The notes beneath the pieces are model-generated. The model saw only the letters and a program-made list of their open reading frames with translations, searched no databases and was not told the origin of the DNA. A stretch of DNA of 64,000 bases from Jeotgalibacillus malaysiensis (lineage in GTDB: Bacteria > Bacillota > Bacilli > Bacillales > Jeotgalibacillaceae), in assembly GCA_000818095.1 (NCBI GenBank), contig CP009416.1:2216501-2280500 (forward strand), written 5' to 3'. Made by a program: the position numbers and the translations under genes. Positions 46,376 through 55,758 of the stretch are shown here, piece after piece (within the stretch, counting starts at the first letter, position 1; every line of letters begins with the position of its first letter).

Positions 46376-47374
46376 TTAATCAGCATATAAGTACATCGGG
46401 CGTGGGCCGCCTGTATGACTTATGACTTCTGACAGAATCTGACCTTCAAGACCGCCAAACGTTTTTTGCACCTGAAGTGACAGCAGTGAGCTTAAATCAT
46501 TCGGCATCCCGTAATGAATAACAGATGCATTTTCAAGTTCAAGGTCAGTTTTGATTGCACTGATCACATCTTCCTCATAACCAAACTCATCAATTAAATC
46601 AAGCTCAAGTGCCTGAACACCATTGTAAATACGGCCATCAGCAATTTCTCTGACGCGGTCTTCAGGAAGATCACGTCCATTTGCGATAACATCTACAAAC
46701 CCGTCATAAGAGTCGTTTAAAATACTGCGTACGATTTCTAAATCCTCTTCACGCACTTCCTCAGCCGGATTCAGCATATCCTTGAACTCTCCGGAAGTAA
46801 CTGTCACAAATTCCACACCGTAATTATCAGCAAGCTCACCAAAGTTGATGCTTTGCAGAATAACGCCAAGTGAACCTGTCATCGTTTCTCTGCTTGCGTA
46901 AATTTTATCAGCAGGAGCTGCCACGTAGTAGCCGCCTGAAGTTGCCTGGGCACCCATTGATACATACACAGTCTTACCAGCTTCCTGAATTTCAAGAATT
47001 TTATCGTGGATCTGGGCGCTTTCCACAACGCCGCCACCAGGTGTATTTACACTGAGCACGACGCCCTTAATGGTGCCATCATCTTTTACCTGATTCAGCT
47101 GGTTCATGAAGTGAGTGTGATTATAGCCGGCTGCGCCAAGCAAGCCACCTGTTTCACCCGTGTCCTGAATCGTACCATTCAAATCAATGACAGCAATTCT
47201 GTCTGTTGTACTGCCTGTTTCGATCACTTCTTCAGACAAACCTGATGTTGTTTCAAAAGAAGAAAACATCTCATCAAAATTAGTTGAGAGTGCTGCAGTT
47301 GCAAAGTTAATACCGGCTGATACGATAAACAAAACGCCCGCAATGCCGATTGCAATCCACCTTTTTGTATTCAT
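46376..47374 (-). CDS. sppA: Signal peptide peptidase SppA
   Basis: SppA digests leftover signal peptides in the membrane. The 332-residue protein has one amino-terminal membrane segment (WIAIGIAGVLFIVSAGINFATA) and the short Bacillus-type catalytic domain. Ser146 in GAQATSGGYYVAAP is the predicted nucleophile and Lys198 in SGEFKDMLNP the general base, one residue off B. subtilis numbering. It is probably co-transcribed with yteJ; in B. subtilis this pair is linked to lantibiotic and lysozyme resistance. Confidence 0.96.
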   Translation of the reverse strand: MNTKRWIAIGIAGVLFIVSAGINFATAALSTNFDEMFSSFETTSGLSEEVIETGSTTDRIAVIDLNGTIQDTGETGGLLGAAGYNHTHFMNQLNQVKDDGTIKGVVLSVNTPGGGVVESAQIHDKILEIQEAGKTVYVSMGAQATSGGYYVAAPADKIYASRETMTGSLGVILQSINFGELADNYGVEFVTVTSGEFKDMLNPAEEVREEDLEIVRSILNDSYDGFVDVIANGRDLPEDRVREIADGRIYNGVQALELDLIDEFGYEEDVISAIKTDLELENASVIHYGMPNDLSSLLSLQVQKTFGGLEGQILSEVISHTGGPRPMYLYAD

Positions 47375-47511
47375 TTTTAAAAACCTCCTCGTAATATCTC
47401 TCTTGTCTATACGTTCTACTTTCAGATATGTTTCATTTCATGATACACTTTAATCAATCTTTTATTGTGTTGTATTTTCAAAATTTTCGTGAAAGACCTG
47501 GAGGGATTCAT

Positions 47512-48312
47512 ATGACTGAAAGAAGAAATATTTATTTTTATGCACGTAAAACTGAACAGGCAAAGGAACATTTGCGTATGCTTGAAGAGCTTGCAGAGCG
47601 CTATCAGTTCAATGTCGTTCAGGATTTTAAAAAAGCAAATATCATTGTCAGCCTCGGTGGTGACGGTGCATTTCTTCAGGCTGTCAGAAAAACCGGATTC
47701 AGACAGGATTGCCTGTATGCCGGCGTCTCAGACTCAGGTAAGAAAAGCCTGTACTGCGACTTCCATGTAGATGATGTATCTTCAATGATTGACGCAATGA
47801 CGCAGGACCAGATTGAAGTAAGAAAATACCCGACAATCGAGGTCACTGTTGATGATGAGACAAGCTTCCTTTGTCTGAATGAATTCAGCATCCGTTCGGG
47901 AATCATTAAAACCTTCGTTATGGATGTACATATCGACGACCTTCACTTCGAAACATTCCGCGGTGACGGCATGATTATCTCAACACCAACAGGCAGCTCA
48001 GCTTATAATAAATCCGTTGGCGGAGCAGTCGTGGATCCAATGCTTCCATGTATGCAGGTGAGTGAGCTTGCTTCAGTGAACAGCAACCGTTTCCGTACGC
48101 TCGGTTCTTCATTTATCCTGAGTGGCCAGCGCAAACTTCGCCTGACTGTCACGCAGGACGGCAATGACTATCCGGTGATGGGACTTGATAACGAAGCACT
48201 GGGAATCAGCCACGTTCATCACGTAGACCTTGAACTGAGCGAAAATATCGTGAAAACTGTTAAATTGAAAGATAATTCCTTCTGGGAAAAAGTAAAAAGA
48301 ACATTTCTTTAA
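47512..48312 (+). CDS. nadF: NAD kinase (second Bacillus type, NadF/YtdI)
   Basis: The enzyme phosphorylates NAD to NADP. The 266-residue protein has VSLGGDGAFLQAV near 45 (GGDG, the catalytic aspartate) and ISTPTGSSAYNKSVGG near 160. At 266 residues it equals B. subtilis NadF in size and neighbours. The ATG at 47512 has GGAGGGA seven bases upstream; an upstream in-frame ATG has no site. It diverges from sppA and converges with rarD, ending in its own terminator. Confidence 0.95.
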   Translation: MTERRNIYFYARKTEQAKEHLRMLEELAERYQFNVVQDFKKANIIVSLGGDGAFLQAVRKTGFRQDCLYAGVSDSGKKSLYCDFHVDDVSSMIDAMTQDQIEVRKYPTIEVTVDDETSFLCLNEFSIRSGIIKTFVMDVHIDDLHFETFRGDGMIISTPTGSSAYNKSVGGAVVDPMLPCMQVSELASVNSNRFRTLGSSFILSGQRKLRLTVTQDGNDYPVMGLDNEALGISHVHHVDLELSENIVKTVKLKDNSFWEKVKRTFL

Positions 48313-48317
48313 AAGAG

Positions 48318-48345
48318 AAGCTGCGGATGATCCGCAGCTTTTTTA
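48318..48345 (+). terminator. Intrinsic terminator of nadF
   Basis: A 10-bp stem AAGCTGCGGA/TCCGCAGCTT with a 3-nt loop and T tract follows the nadF stop. It touches the end of the convergent rarD reading. Confidence 0.92.
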
Positions 48346-49244
48346 TTTTAGCCTGACCTTTCTCGCCATTCTCATTCTTGAGTATGTAAAAACAGTAAGG
48401 CTGAGCCATATAAAAATAAATGAAATCAGATCAATCACACTGAACGGTTCCCCGTATAGAAACACACCGAGAATCAGTGTGAGAGTCGGTGCGATATATT
48501 GTAAAAACCCGACCATAAAGAGTGGAATCCGCTGTGCTCCATTTGCAAATAATAAAAGCGAGATCGCGGTAGCAGCACCCGCCCCACTAACAAAATATCT
48601 GTTGTGAGTGATACATGAAATAATGACAGGCTGCCTGTTCCCTGCAAATAGCCAAGATAAATTAGTGCAATCGGCATAATCGTCAGTGTCTCAAGTGTCA
48701 GCCCAATCGCTGCGTTCACGCGAAGCATCTTCTTCACCAGCCCGTAAAAACCAAACGAAAAAGCAAGTGCAAATGCAATCCACGGAAAGCTTCCATAAGA
48801 AATCGTTAAAATTAATACGCCGACCAATGCGAGTATAAAAGATAAAACCTGCGCTTTTGATAATACTTCCTTTAGTACAAAAACCCCGAGCAATACAGAA
48901 ACGAGCGGATTTATATAGTATCCAAGACTCGCTTCTACCATTTGTTCAGAATTAACTGCCCAAATATAAACAAACCAATTAATACTGATCAGTACTGAAG
49001 CTGCAACCAGCGCCGCAAAAAGTTTAGGTCTTCTGAAAAGAGACAATGCTTCTTTTTTAAATTGACCAAATTGCCGCATAGCGATCAGTAAGATGAGCAT
49101 AAACCAGAACGACCAGAATACTCTGTTCGCCAAAATCTCATCTGCCGGCACATGCTGAACAAGCTTCCAGTATACCGGGAGCAGTCCCCAAAGTGTATAG
49201 GCCAGGGCAGTATAAATAATACCCAATCTTTCTTCGTTTTCCAT
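48343..49244 (-). pseudogene. rarD: RarD-like EamA transporter with a 1-nt frameshift
   Basis: The start at 49244 (MENEERLGIIYTALAYTLWG) has a GGGGCGG site. The product reads as a typical multi-helix RarD/EamA exporter until LTTDILLVG. There the frame shifts at a run of four C (48582-48585, forward). One added base would restore GAGAATAISLLLFANGAQ, then PLFMVGFLQYIAPTLTLILG and LISFIFIWLSLTVFTYSRM to a stop at 48343, about 300 residues in all. As written, a truncated 256-residue product with a foreign tail (GRVLLPRSRFYYLQMEHSG) ends at 48474. Recent mutation, phase variation or sequencing error are all possible. Confidence 0.85.
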
Positions 49245-49322
49245 TTCACCGCCCCGTTCTTTCCCATAGAAATGCTGATGACTTCTGGATAAGGCAGAAA
49301 CCATCAGCTGATTAATCATATG

Positions 49323-50915
49323 TTAGCTTCGTGTATAAACCGTTTTCCCATCAACAATCGTCCGCTCAACTTTCATTGTGAGCAGTTCATCCGGATCTTT
49401 TTTAAATGGATCTGCTTCAAGCACCGTAAAGTCTGCTGCAAATCCAGGCTTGATCACACCCCGGTCATGTTCATGGTGACATGCATAGGCACTGCATTTA
49501 GTAAATAATGAAATCCCTTCATACATACTCAACTTTTCACTCTCACCATACACTGTTTTATCCGGGTCATCCGGCTTTGTTCTTGTTACAGCAGCATGAA
49601 TACCAAGCAGCGGATCCACCGGTTCAATCGGTGCATCTGATCCACCGGCACAGGCAATCCCTCTGTCCATGAGCGTTTTCCAAGCGTAATTCCATTGCAT
49701 ACGGTCTTTTCCAATACGGTCCTGCACCCATGGGAAATCAGATGGCACAAACCTTGGCTGAATATCAAGAACAATCGGAAGTTTCTCAGCACGCTGAATC
49801 AGCTCTTCATCCAGAATTTGAGCGTGAATCAGTCTATCCCGCTCTCCGTTTGATGGATAAGCTTCGATCGCATCCAGCATATATTCAAATGCCTGATCAC
49901 CAATTGTATGCACAGCCACAGCCATATCATATTGTCTTGCTTTCCATACGAGCTGCTTTAATTTTTCAGGCGAATGGATTGCTACCCCTTTTTCACCCGG
50001 CATATCAGCATAGCCATTTTTAAGCAGTGCAGTCCGGCCACCGAGTGCACCATCAGCAAATATTTTCATCGCACCAAATTCAACATAGCGTGACCCTGAT
50101 AAAAATGAGTGCCCCTGTCTGTGCCAGTCTTCAATTACATGATGATGCACAAGCAGGTGGGCCCTGAACGGACGGCCGTCTTCTTCAATCACCTTTTGAA
50201 AAGCACGGTAGGTTCTTGTAAAATCACCATAATAGCTCAGGTCTTCAGTGTGTCCCCCGGTTAATCCAAGAGACCACGCATGCTCAAGCGCCGTTTTTAA
50301 AGATTTCTGGATATATTCATCCTCAATTGGCGGCAGTGCCGGAATCATTAAGTCCTGAGCCGTATCCTTCAGCTGTCCTGTAAGTTTCCCTTCAAATTTC
50401 TCAATAACCCCTCCTTCAGGATCAGGTGTCTTGTCATCAATTCTTGCGAGAAAAAGCGCAAATGAATTTACAACGACAGCGTGTCTGCAAATTCTTTTTA
50501 GAATGACAGGATGATCAGGTGCTACAGCATCCAGCTCTTCAGCAGTCGGTACTGACGCATCTTCCCACTGATTCTCGTTCCAGCCGTCACCCTGAATCCA
50601 TTCACCCTTAGGCAATTCAGCCGCTTTTTTCGCAACTGCATCGATTACTTCCTGCTTTGATTTCATTTCAGATAAATCCAGTCTAAGCAGCGTCTCCCCT
50701 ACTCCGACAATATGTAAGTGGCTATCTACAAAACCAGGGAACATGGTTTTGCCTTTGAGATCAACCGTTGTAACCTCTTCATTGCCTGCAGATGATAAAC
50801 ATTCATCCTCAGTTCCAACTGCTTTAATCTTGCCGTTACTAGTCAAAACAGCTTCTACAGTCGAACCTTCTTCTTCCATTGTATAGATTGTTCCATTTTT
50901 AAATAGCTGCAGCAT
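49323..50915 (-). CDS. YtcJ-like metal-dependent amidohydrolase
   Basis: The 530-residue protein is a composite-domain amidohydrolase of the YtcJ type. The metal motif GFVDSHLHIVG is near 60; GDGWNENQWEDASVPTAEEL and DLSYYGDFTRTYRAFQKVIE follow. GGSDAPIEPVDPLLGIHAAV holds the last metal ligand. A carboxy-terminal beta-sandwich closes the protein (GFAADFTVLEADPFKKDPDE). Substrates of this family are largely unknown; exoenzyme-like N-acyl amino acid or formamide hydrolysis have been suggested for relatives. No signal peptide. Close to B. subtilis YtcJ in length, but the symbol is withheld. Confidence 0.88.
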   Translation of the reverse strand: MLQLFKNGTIYTMEEEGSTVEAVLTSNGKIKAVGTEDECLSSAGNEEVTTVDLKGKTMFPGFVDSHLHIVGVGETLLRLDLSEMKSKQEVIDAVAKKAAELPKGEWIQGDGWNENQWEDASVPTAEELDAVAPDHPVILKRICRHAVVVNSFALFLARIDDKTPDPEGGVIEKFEGKLTGQLKDTAQDLMIPALPPIEDEYIQKSLKTALEHAWSLGLTGGHTEDLSYYGDFTRTYRAFQKVIEEDGRPFRAHLLVHHHVIEDWHRQGHSFLSGSRYVEFGAMKIFADGALGGRTALLKNGYADMPGEKGVAIHSPEKLKQLVWKARQYDMAVAVHTIGDQAFEYMLDAIEAYPSNGERDRLIHAQILDEELIQRAEKLPIVLDIQPRFVPSDFPWVQDRIGKDRMQWNYAWKTLMDRGIACAGGSDAPIEPVDPLLGIHAAVTRTKPDDPDKTVYGESEKLSMYEGISLFTKCSAYACHHEHDRGVIKPGFAADFTVLEADPFKKDPDELLTMKVERTIVDGKTVYTRS

Positions 50916-50975
50916 GTTAAAACCCTCTTTTCTTTCGACACATTTATACTCAGTGTACAGAAAATATTTCGAAAG

Positions 50976-51318
50976 ATGAAGTGGTTTGACCTAGAAAAGT
51001 GGAGCGGGTGACCTTTCCCGTTTATCGCTTTGTGGCTTATGATTCGAGGACCTGCTTGCTGGAACTGGACACCCAGTAAAGTGGAAGGCACTTGGTCAGC
51101 TCCGACAGACATGAGGTGCGAAGCGAAAAATGGCATGGTGATTTTTTTGTGACCTAAAAATTTTTGGAGGTGACCTTAGATTGTTTGGAGGTGACCGCAA
51201 ATCTGCCGTCGATGACCCGAAATTTCACCTTTTAAAATTTTGTGACCCGAGTTTATTAGAAGGTGACCGCAAAATTTTCGAAGGTGACCGGAAATCCTGT
51301 GAATATGACCGGAGATAA
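50976..51318 (+). repeat. 21-bp periodic TGACC repeat region
   Basis: TGACC begins at 51150, 51171, 51192, 51213, 51243, 51264, 51285 and 51306: seven steps, six of exactly 21 bp and one of 30. An earlier pair at 50987 and 51009 is 22 bp apart. Flanking text is often GGAGG or GAAGG before TGACC and AAATTT after it. All steps in the main block are multiples of three and leave the frame at GAC open, giving heptads DLKIFGG, DLRLFGG, DRKSAVD, DRKIFEG, DRKSCEY. The 514-bp gap between the amidohydrolase and SASP genes holds nothing else but the SASP terminator. Confidence 0.85.
51181..51318 (+). CDS. Possible 45-residue heptad-repeat peptide
   Basis: A TTG at 51181 is preceded at seven bases by GGAGGTGA, an excellent ribosome binding site. 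The frame then reads MFGGDRKSAVDDPKFHLLKF, CDPSLLEGDRKIFEGDRKS and CEYDRR to a TAA at 51318. The repeated unit is GDRK plus three residues. The product would be charged and soluble with no known fold. Caution: GGAGGTGA is itself part of the repeat (it encodes Gly-Gly), so the site may be accidental. A related short reading at 50976 (MKWFDLEKWSG) ends by a frame slip. It may be a decayed gene. Confidence 0.3.
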   Translation: MFGGDRKSAVDDPKFHLLKFCDPSLLEGDRKIFEGDRKSCEYDRR

Positions 51319-51383
51319 ACTATTGCTCCGGCACACTCAAATCTGGTTTCACCTCAATTCCTAGGATATCCCCCCACATTCGC

Positions 51384-51421
51384 AAAAAACAGCAGGCGCC
51401 TCAATTAAGCACCTGCTGTTT
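51384..51421 (-). terminator. Intrinsic terminator of the SASP gene
   Basis: AAACAGCAGGCGC and GCACCTGCTGTTT (one wobble) form a 13-bp stem with a 9-nt loop; a T tract follows on the reverse strand. Confidence 0.9.
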
Positions 51422-51429
51422 CTTCATTA

Positions 51430-51630
51430 TTATTTCTGGTATCCGCTAAGCTGTTGTTCAGCCATCTGAACTAGACGCTTAGTGATTTCTCCACCTACTG
51501 AACCGTTTGCGCGTGCTGTAGAATCAGCTCCAAGCTGTACGCCGAATTCAGTAGCAATTTCGTATTTCATCTGATCAAGAGCTTGTTCTACACCTGGAAC
51601 AACAAGCTGATTTGAGCTTCTGTTTGCCAT
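51430..51630 (-). CDS. Alpha/beta-type small acid-soluble spore protein
   Basis: The 66-residue protein is a typical alpha/beta SASP: it coats spore DNA and protects it from UV and heat, then is degraded at germination. The germination-protease site is in [10 protein letters not shown] (after Glu24), and the DNA-binding part is [23 protein letters not shown] strong AAGGAGGTGAT site precedes the ATG. Its place beside thiI matches B. subtilis sspA, but paralogues differ little, so the exact symbol is left open. Forespore sigma-G expression is expected. Confidence 0.95.
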   Translation of the reverse strand: MANRSSNQLVVPGVEQALDQMKYEIATEFGVQLGADSTARANGSVGGEITKRLVQMAEQQLSGYQK

Positions 51631-51733
51631 GTGCTATCACCTCCTTGTGAATATAGAATGTGCAATAACACACGGCTTATTAATGGTAAATGTTCCTAAC
51701 AAATTTAGAACCACATTTATCAGAAACCCGTAT

Positions 51734-52945
51734 TTAAAATAAGTCCAGTTCCTCAATATCATCTGTTCGATATCCGGGCTTCAGCGTAATCGTTTCAGTC
51801 TTCTCTACTGATTCACGGATCATTTCTTCAAAATCGATAAAGCTTTCATAAAAAGCAACTTTTTCTGTTTTTGGTCTTGTCTTTGGCGCTGCAGGAGTAA
51901 AGATTGTACAGCAGTCTTCATAAGGCAGAATCGACGTTTCATAAGTGCCGATTTCTTTTGCAATATCAATAATGTCCGTTTTATCTGATGCGATGAGCGG
52001 ACGCAGTACTGGTGTATTTGTCACCGCGTTGATGGCTTCCATGCTTTCTAACGTCTGACTGGCTACCTGCCCTAAGCTTTCACCTGTTACGATCGCCTTT
52101 GCACCGGTTTTATTTTTAAGTTCATCTGCGATACGTAGCATCATTCTTCTGGTTGATGTCATTGTATAATTTTCAGGCACCTGCTGATGAATCGTCTGCT
52201 GAATGTTTGTAAAAGGAACGATATGAAGCTTTACTGATCCTGAAAATCCTGCAAGTTCAGAAGCCAGCTGCTTTACTTTTTCTTTTGATTTTTCGCTTGT
52301 AAATGGCGGACTGAAGAAGTGAACGGCTTCTAGTTCCACGCCTCTTTTCATCATCTGATAACCTGCAACCGGGCTATCAAGTCCGCCTGAGAGCATCAGT
52401 ACTGCTTTATTTCCTGATCCGATCGGCATGCCGCCTGCTCCCTGGATTGTCTCAGCTGACAGATATACAGCTTCGCTTCGTACTTCAACTGTCAGTTCAA
52501 CTTCAGGTTTTCTCATTTCGACTTTTAACCCTGGCACCTGTCTTAGCACGTGTGAGCCGATTTCATAATTTAATTCGGTCGTATCGAGCGGATAATTTTT
52601 ATCGGCACGTCTTGCTTTTACTTTAAATAATGTACCCTCTTTTGCAATTGACTTCACCAGCTCAGCTGCGTGTTGCTTCACTTCATCAAGCGCTCTGTCG
52701 GACTTTACAACAGGGCTGAATGACTGGATGCCAAAGATCAGCTTAAGTCTATCCATTACCTGATCAGCTTCTTTCGGTTCATTCAGTTCAAGGTGCATTC
52801 TGTCTCTGCCTGATTCAATATGAAATGAACTGAGATCAGCACAGGCATCTGTAATGTTCTGCTGAAGCCGTTTAATAAATTTGTTCCGGTTTCTTCCTTT
52901 AGTGGAGATCTCGCCGTAGCGGATTAATATTCTATCGATTTGCAT
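51734..52945 (-). CDS. thiI: ThiI, tRNA 4-thiouridine and thiazole sulfurtransferase
   Basis: ThiI moves sulfur to tRNA U8 and to thiamine precursors. The 403-residue protein starts MQIDRILIRYGEISTKGRNR, followed by a THUMP domain (about 60-165) and the PP-loop SGGLDSPVAGYQMMKRG, then the conserved cysteine in ILPYEDCCTIFTP. There is no carboxy-terminal rhodanese domain, as in B. subtilis, so another sulfur carrier is needed. The ATG at 52945 is ten bases from GGAG; an ATG nine bases upstream is too close to that site. It lies five bases after the cysteine desulfurase gene. Confidence 0.96.
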   Translation of the reverse strand: MQIDRILIRYGEISTKGRNRNKFIKRLQQNITDACADLSSFHIESGRDRMHLELNEPKEADQVMDRLKLIFGIQSFSPVVKSDRALDEVKQHAAELVKSIAKEGTLFKVKARRADKNYPLDTTELNYEIGSHVLRQVPGLKVEMRKPEVELTVEVRSEAVYLSAETIQGAGGMPIGSGNKAVLMLSGGLDSPVAGYQMMKRGVELEAVHFFSPPFTSEKSKEKVKQLASELAGFSGSVKLHIVPFTNIQQTIHQQVPENYTMTSTRRMMLRIADELKNKTGAKAIVTGESLGQVASQTLESMEAINAVTNTPVLRPLIASDKTDIIDIAKEIGTYETSILPYEDCCTIFTPAAPKTRPKTEKVAFYESFIDFEEMIRESVEKTETITLKPGYRTDDIEELDLF

Positions 52946-52950
52946 TGTGC

Positions 52951-54081
52951 TCATACTCCTTTCAGTAAAGGCGGAATCACTTCCTGCCAGATCCTGATGA
53001 ATTGTTTTATCTCATTTAACGTCTGATCTGTTCCGAGGCTGATTCTAACCGCTCCTCTAATATCACGGTCACTTAGGCCGCATGCAGTCAGCACGTGACT
53101 TTTCTTATTTGTTTTTGACGAGCAGGCACTTGAGGTTGTTATAAATACATCCTTTTTGGCTAAAGCATGCACAACCACTTCTCCTGTCAGTTTTGGCACA
53201 GTAACAGACAGGATATGAGGTGCAGCATTTTCTGTGGAAATCATTTTTACTTCTTCTCTATTGTAGAAGAATTCTCTCAGCAGCCGCTGACAGTCAAGTA
53301 ATGTTTCATACGCTTTTGGCTGATGTTCAGACGCGAGGCGCATTGCTTTTGCAAGAGATACTGCTCCGGCCGTGTTAACTGTACCGCTTCTAATGCCATC
53401 CTGCTGCCCGCCTCCCCTGATTTCCGGAGTAAGCTTAAGATCCTTTCTAACCGCTAATAAACCGGATCCCTTCAGCCCGTTAAATTTATGAGCTGATAGC
53501 GTTACCAGATCAAGCGTGTTAAAATCGGTGGTCAGCTTTCCATAAGCCTGTACTGCATCTGAATGAAAGCGGGCATTTGAAAGTGATTTAATGATATGTC
53601 CGGCTTCAGTGATTGGCTGGACGCTGCCGATCTCATTGTTCACATACATGATTGAAACAAGGATTGTATCTTTTCTAAGCGCTGCCTTCAGATCGTCTAA
53701 AGATATTTCACCACTTTGTCCAACAGAGAGATACGTTACCTCAAACCCTTCTTCTTCAAGACCTTTGAACACTTCCAGCACAGATGGATGCTCGATCGCA
53801 GTTGTGATCAGATGCTTTCCTTTATGCTGTAGTGAATAAGCAGTCCCTTTGATCGCCAGGTTGTTTGATTCTGTTCCGCCTGATGTAAAAATGATGCTGC
53901 TGTCAGACATACCTGAGAGCTCCTTGCACTGCTGCTTGGCTTTTTGGAAAAGTGAAGAAGCTTTTTCGCCAAATGTATGAATGGAAGAAGGATTACCATA
54001 AAACTGCTCGTTTACCTTTATATATGAAGAAACTACGTACGGGTGTGGTTTTGTCGTTGCACTGTTATCCAGATAAATCAT
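52951..54081 (-). CDS. nifZ: Cysteine desulfurase partner of ThiI (NifZ type)
   Basis: The 376-residue PLP enzyme takes sulfur from cysteine and passes it to ThiI. It starts MIYLDNSATTKPHPYVV, carries the PLP lysine in TLSAHKFNGLKGSG and the catalytic cysteine in TSSACSSKTNKKSH. The close coupling to thiI (5-bp gap) and the B. subtilis gene order support the NifZ assignment over IscS/SufS. The frame extends upstream to an ATG at 54120, but the ATG at 54081 has the AGAGTGATC site and fits the family start. Confidence 0.93.
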   Translation of the reverse strand: MIYLDNSATTKPHPYVVSSYIKVNEQFYGNPSSIHTFGEKASSLFQKAKQQCKELSGMSDSSIIFTSGGTESNNLAIKGTAYSLQHKGKHLITTAIEHPSVLEVFKGLEEEGFEVTYLSVGQSGEISLDDLKAALRKDTILVSIMYVNNEIGSVQPITEAGHIIKSLSNARFHSDAVQAYGKLTTDFNTLDLVTLSAHKFNGLKGSGLLAVRKDLKLTPEIRGGGQQDGIRSGTVNTAGAVSLAKAMRLASEHQPKAYETLLDCQRLLREFFYNREEVKMISTENAAPHILSVTVPKLTGEVVVHALAKKDVFITTSSACSSKTNKKSHVLTACGLSDRDIRGAVRISLGTDQTLNEIKQFIRIWQEVIPPLLKGV

Positions 54082-54415
54082 ACTGATCACTCTTTCATTT
54101 ATTTCTTTAACGCTTAGCATTCCTCTAAAATTGTATCATTTAAAAACTGTAGCTTAATGTTATTTCAGCTGACTCCTGTACTGAAGGAGAAAGGCTGATA
54201 TTGAAAATTCTGCAGGTTGATTCTGCACTTAATTAGATTTCTTTTTAAACCTTCATTATCCTAACACATCTCAAGAAATAATGTTATTTGTTGAAATTTA
54301 ATCGTATAAAAGACACAATTTTCTCTTTATTTAGACTTTTGCTATTTTCGACAAATTTCAACTTTTCTATGATATGATGTTGCGGTAAAACTTAGAACAA
54401 TCGGTGGAGGGTATT

Positions 54416-55750
54416 ATGAATAGCAATAAAATAACATTTGGTAGCGTTTTCACGGTTGGCCTGATGCTCTTTGCACTTTTCCTTGGTGCCGGGAACATGA
54501 TCTTCCCTCCTTTGCTTGGACAGCAGTCCGGAGATAGCAGCTGGGTCGCGATCGCAGGATTTCTTCTGACCGGCGTAGGACTTCCTTTATTAGGTGTCAT
54601 TGCAATTGCAAAGTCTGGCGGTAGCCCGATGGACCTGGCAAGTCGTGTACACCCAATTTTCGGAATAATCTTTACAATCATCCTGTACCTGGCAATCGGA
54701 CCTTTCTTTGGTATTCCGAGAACTGCAACTGTGTCTTACGAAATCGGAATTTTGCCATTTTTAGCACAGGAATCAGCAGGTGGCTGGACGTTACTATTAT
54801 TTTCAATACTATTTTTCGCCATTACGGCTTGGTTATCTTTAAATCCGGCAAAGCTGGTTGACCGGATCGGAAAAATTTTAACACCAGTATTACTCGTTAT
54901 TTTAGCAGTCTTGGTGGGTGGTGCCTTTATTAATCCGATGGGCGAACCTGGTCAGCCTGTTGCAGGGTATGCGGATTCCCCGTTTATTACAGGATTTTTG
55001 GAAGGTTACCTGACACTTGATGCCATTGCTGCACTTGTGTTTGCGATTGTGATTATCTCTGCTATTCAGAATAAAGGTGTGACAGATCGCAAGCAGGTGG
55101 TAAGAGCCGCTATTTATGCAGGATTAATTGCCGCATCAGGTCTTGCAGCGGTCTATATCTCGCTTAGCTATCTCGGTGCCACAAGCTTAAATGCAGTTGG
55201 TGTTCAGGGTAATGGTGGAGCACTGCTTTCTGCATCTGCTAATTACCTTTACGGATCATCAGGTGCTGTCATATTAGGAATTGCAATTGGCGCGGCGTGT
55301 CTGACTACTTCAATCGGACTCGTTTCTGCGACTTCATCTTATTTTTCAAGAACGTTTCCGAATATTTCTTACAGTAAATTTGTCATTGTGTTTTCTGTTT
55401 TCAGTATGATGATTGCAAATATTGGCCTGGCTCAGCTAATCGCTGTTTCGGTTCCTGTTCTTGTGATGATCTATCCAATGACAATTGTTCTGATTATACT
55501 GTCATTCCTTGATAAAACAATTAAAGGAAAACAGGCTGTTTACGTTGGTGCGATTATCCCTACGTTTGTATTAGGTGTGAGCGATGGACTTGCAGCTGCA
55601 GGCTTTACAGCGTTCGCATCCGCATTTTCATTCCTGCCGCTGATGGATCAAAGCCTTGGATGGATTATACCCGCTATTGCTGGGGGAGTGATCGGCTTAT
55701 TCATTCCCGCAGGATCTGGGTCTACTGCTTCTGTGAAGACTACAAATTAA
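54416..55750 (+). CDS. brnQ: Branched-chain amino acid:cation symporter (LIVCS family, BrnQ/BraB)
   Basis: The 444-residue protein has about twelve membrane segments. TVGLMLFALFLGAGNMIFPP at the amino end is the signature of LIVCS transporters, which take up Leu, Ile and Val with sodium or protons. IGPFFGIPRTATVSYEIGI follows. A GGAGGG site precedes the ATG. The 295-bp upstream region is AT-rich; a possible promoter is TTCGAC-17-TGATAT near 54345-54373. CodY control would be expected; I see only CodY-like sequences with about four mismatches. Paralogues (BraB, BrnQ) cannot be told apart here. Confidence 0.92.
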   Translation: MNSNKITFGSVFTVGLMLFALFLGAGNMIFPPLLGQQSGDSSWVAIAGFLLTGVGLPLLGVIAIAKSGGSPMDLASRVHPIFGIIFTIILYLAIGPFFGIPRTATVSYEIGILPFLAQESAGGWTLLLFSILFFAITAWLSLNPAKLVDRIGKILTPVLLVILAVLVGGAFINPMGEPGQPVAGYADSPFITGFLEGYLTLDAIAALVFAIVIISAIQNKGVTDRKQVVRAAIYAGLIAASGLAAVYISLSYLGATSLNAVGVQGNGGALLSASANYLYGSSGAVILGIAIGAACLTTSIGLVSATSSYFSRTFPNISYSKFVIVFSVFSMMIANIGLAQLIAVSVPVLVMIYPMTIVLIILSFLDKTIKGKQAVYVGAIIPTFVLGVSDGLAAAGFTAFASAFSFLPLMDQSLGWIIPAIAGGVIGLFIPAGSGSTASVKTTN

Positions 55751-55758
55751 ATGACAGC

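Noticed and set aside
50855-51136. Reverse-strand open frame over the amidohydrolase start and the repeat region
   Set aside because: Overlaps the well-supported amidohydrolase start in another frame, has no ribosome binding site and no recognisable sequence.
54290-54375. CodY-like boxes upstream of brnQ (around TATTTTCGACAAATT and TATTTGTTGAAATTT)
   Set aside because: Each differs from the CodY consensus at about four of 15 positions in an AT-rich region, so chance is likely.
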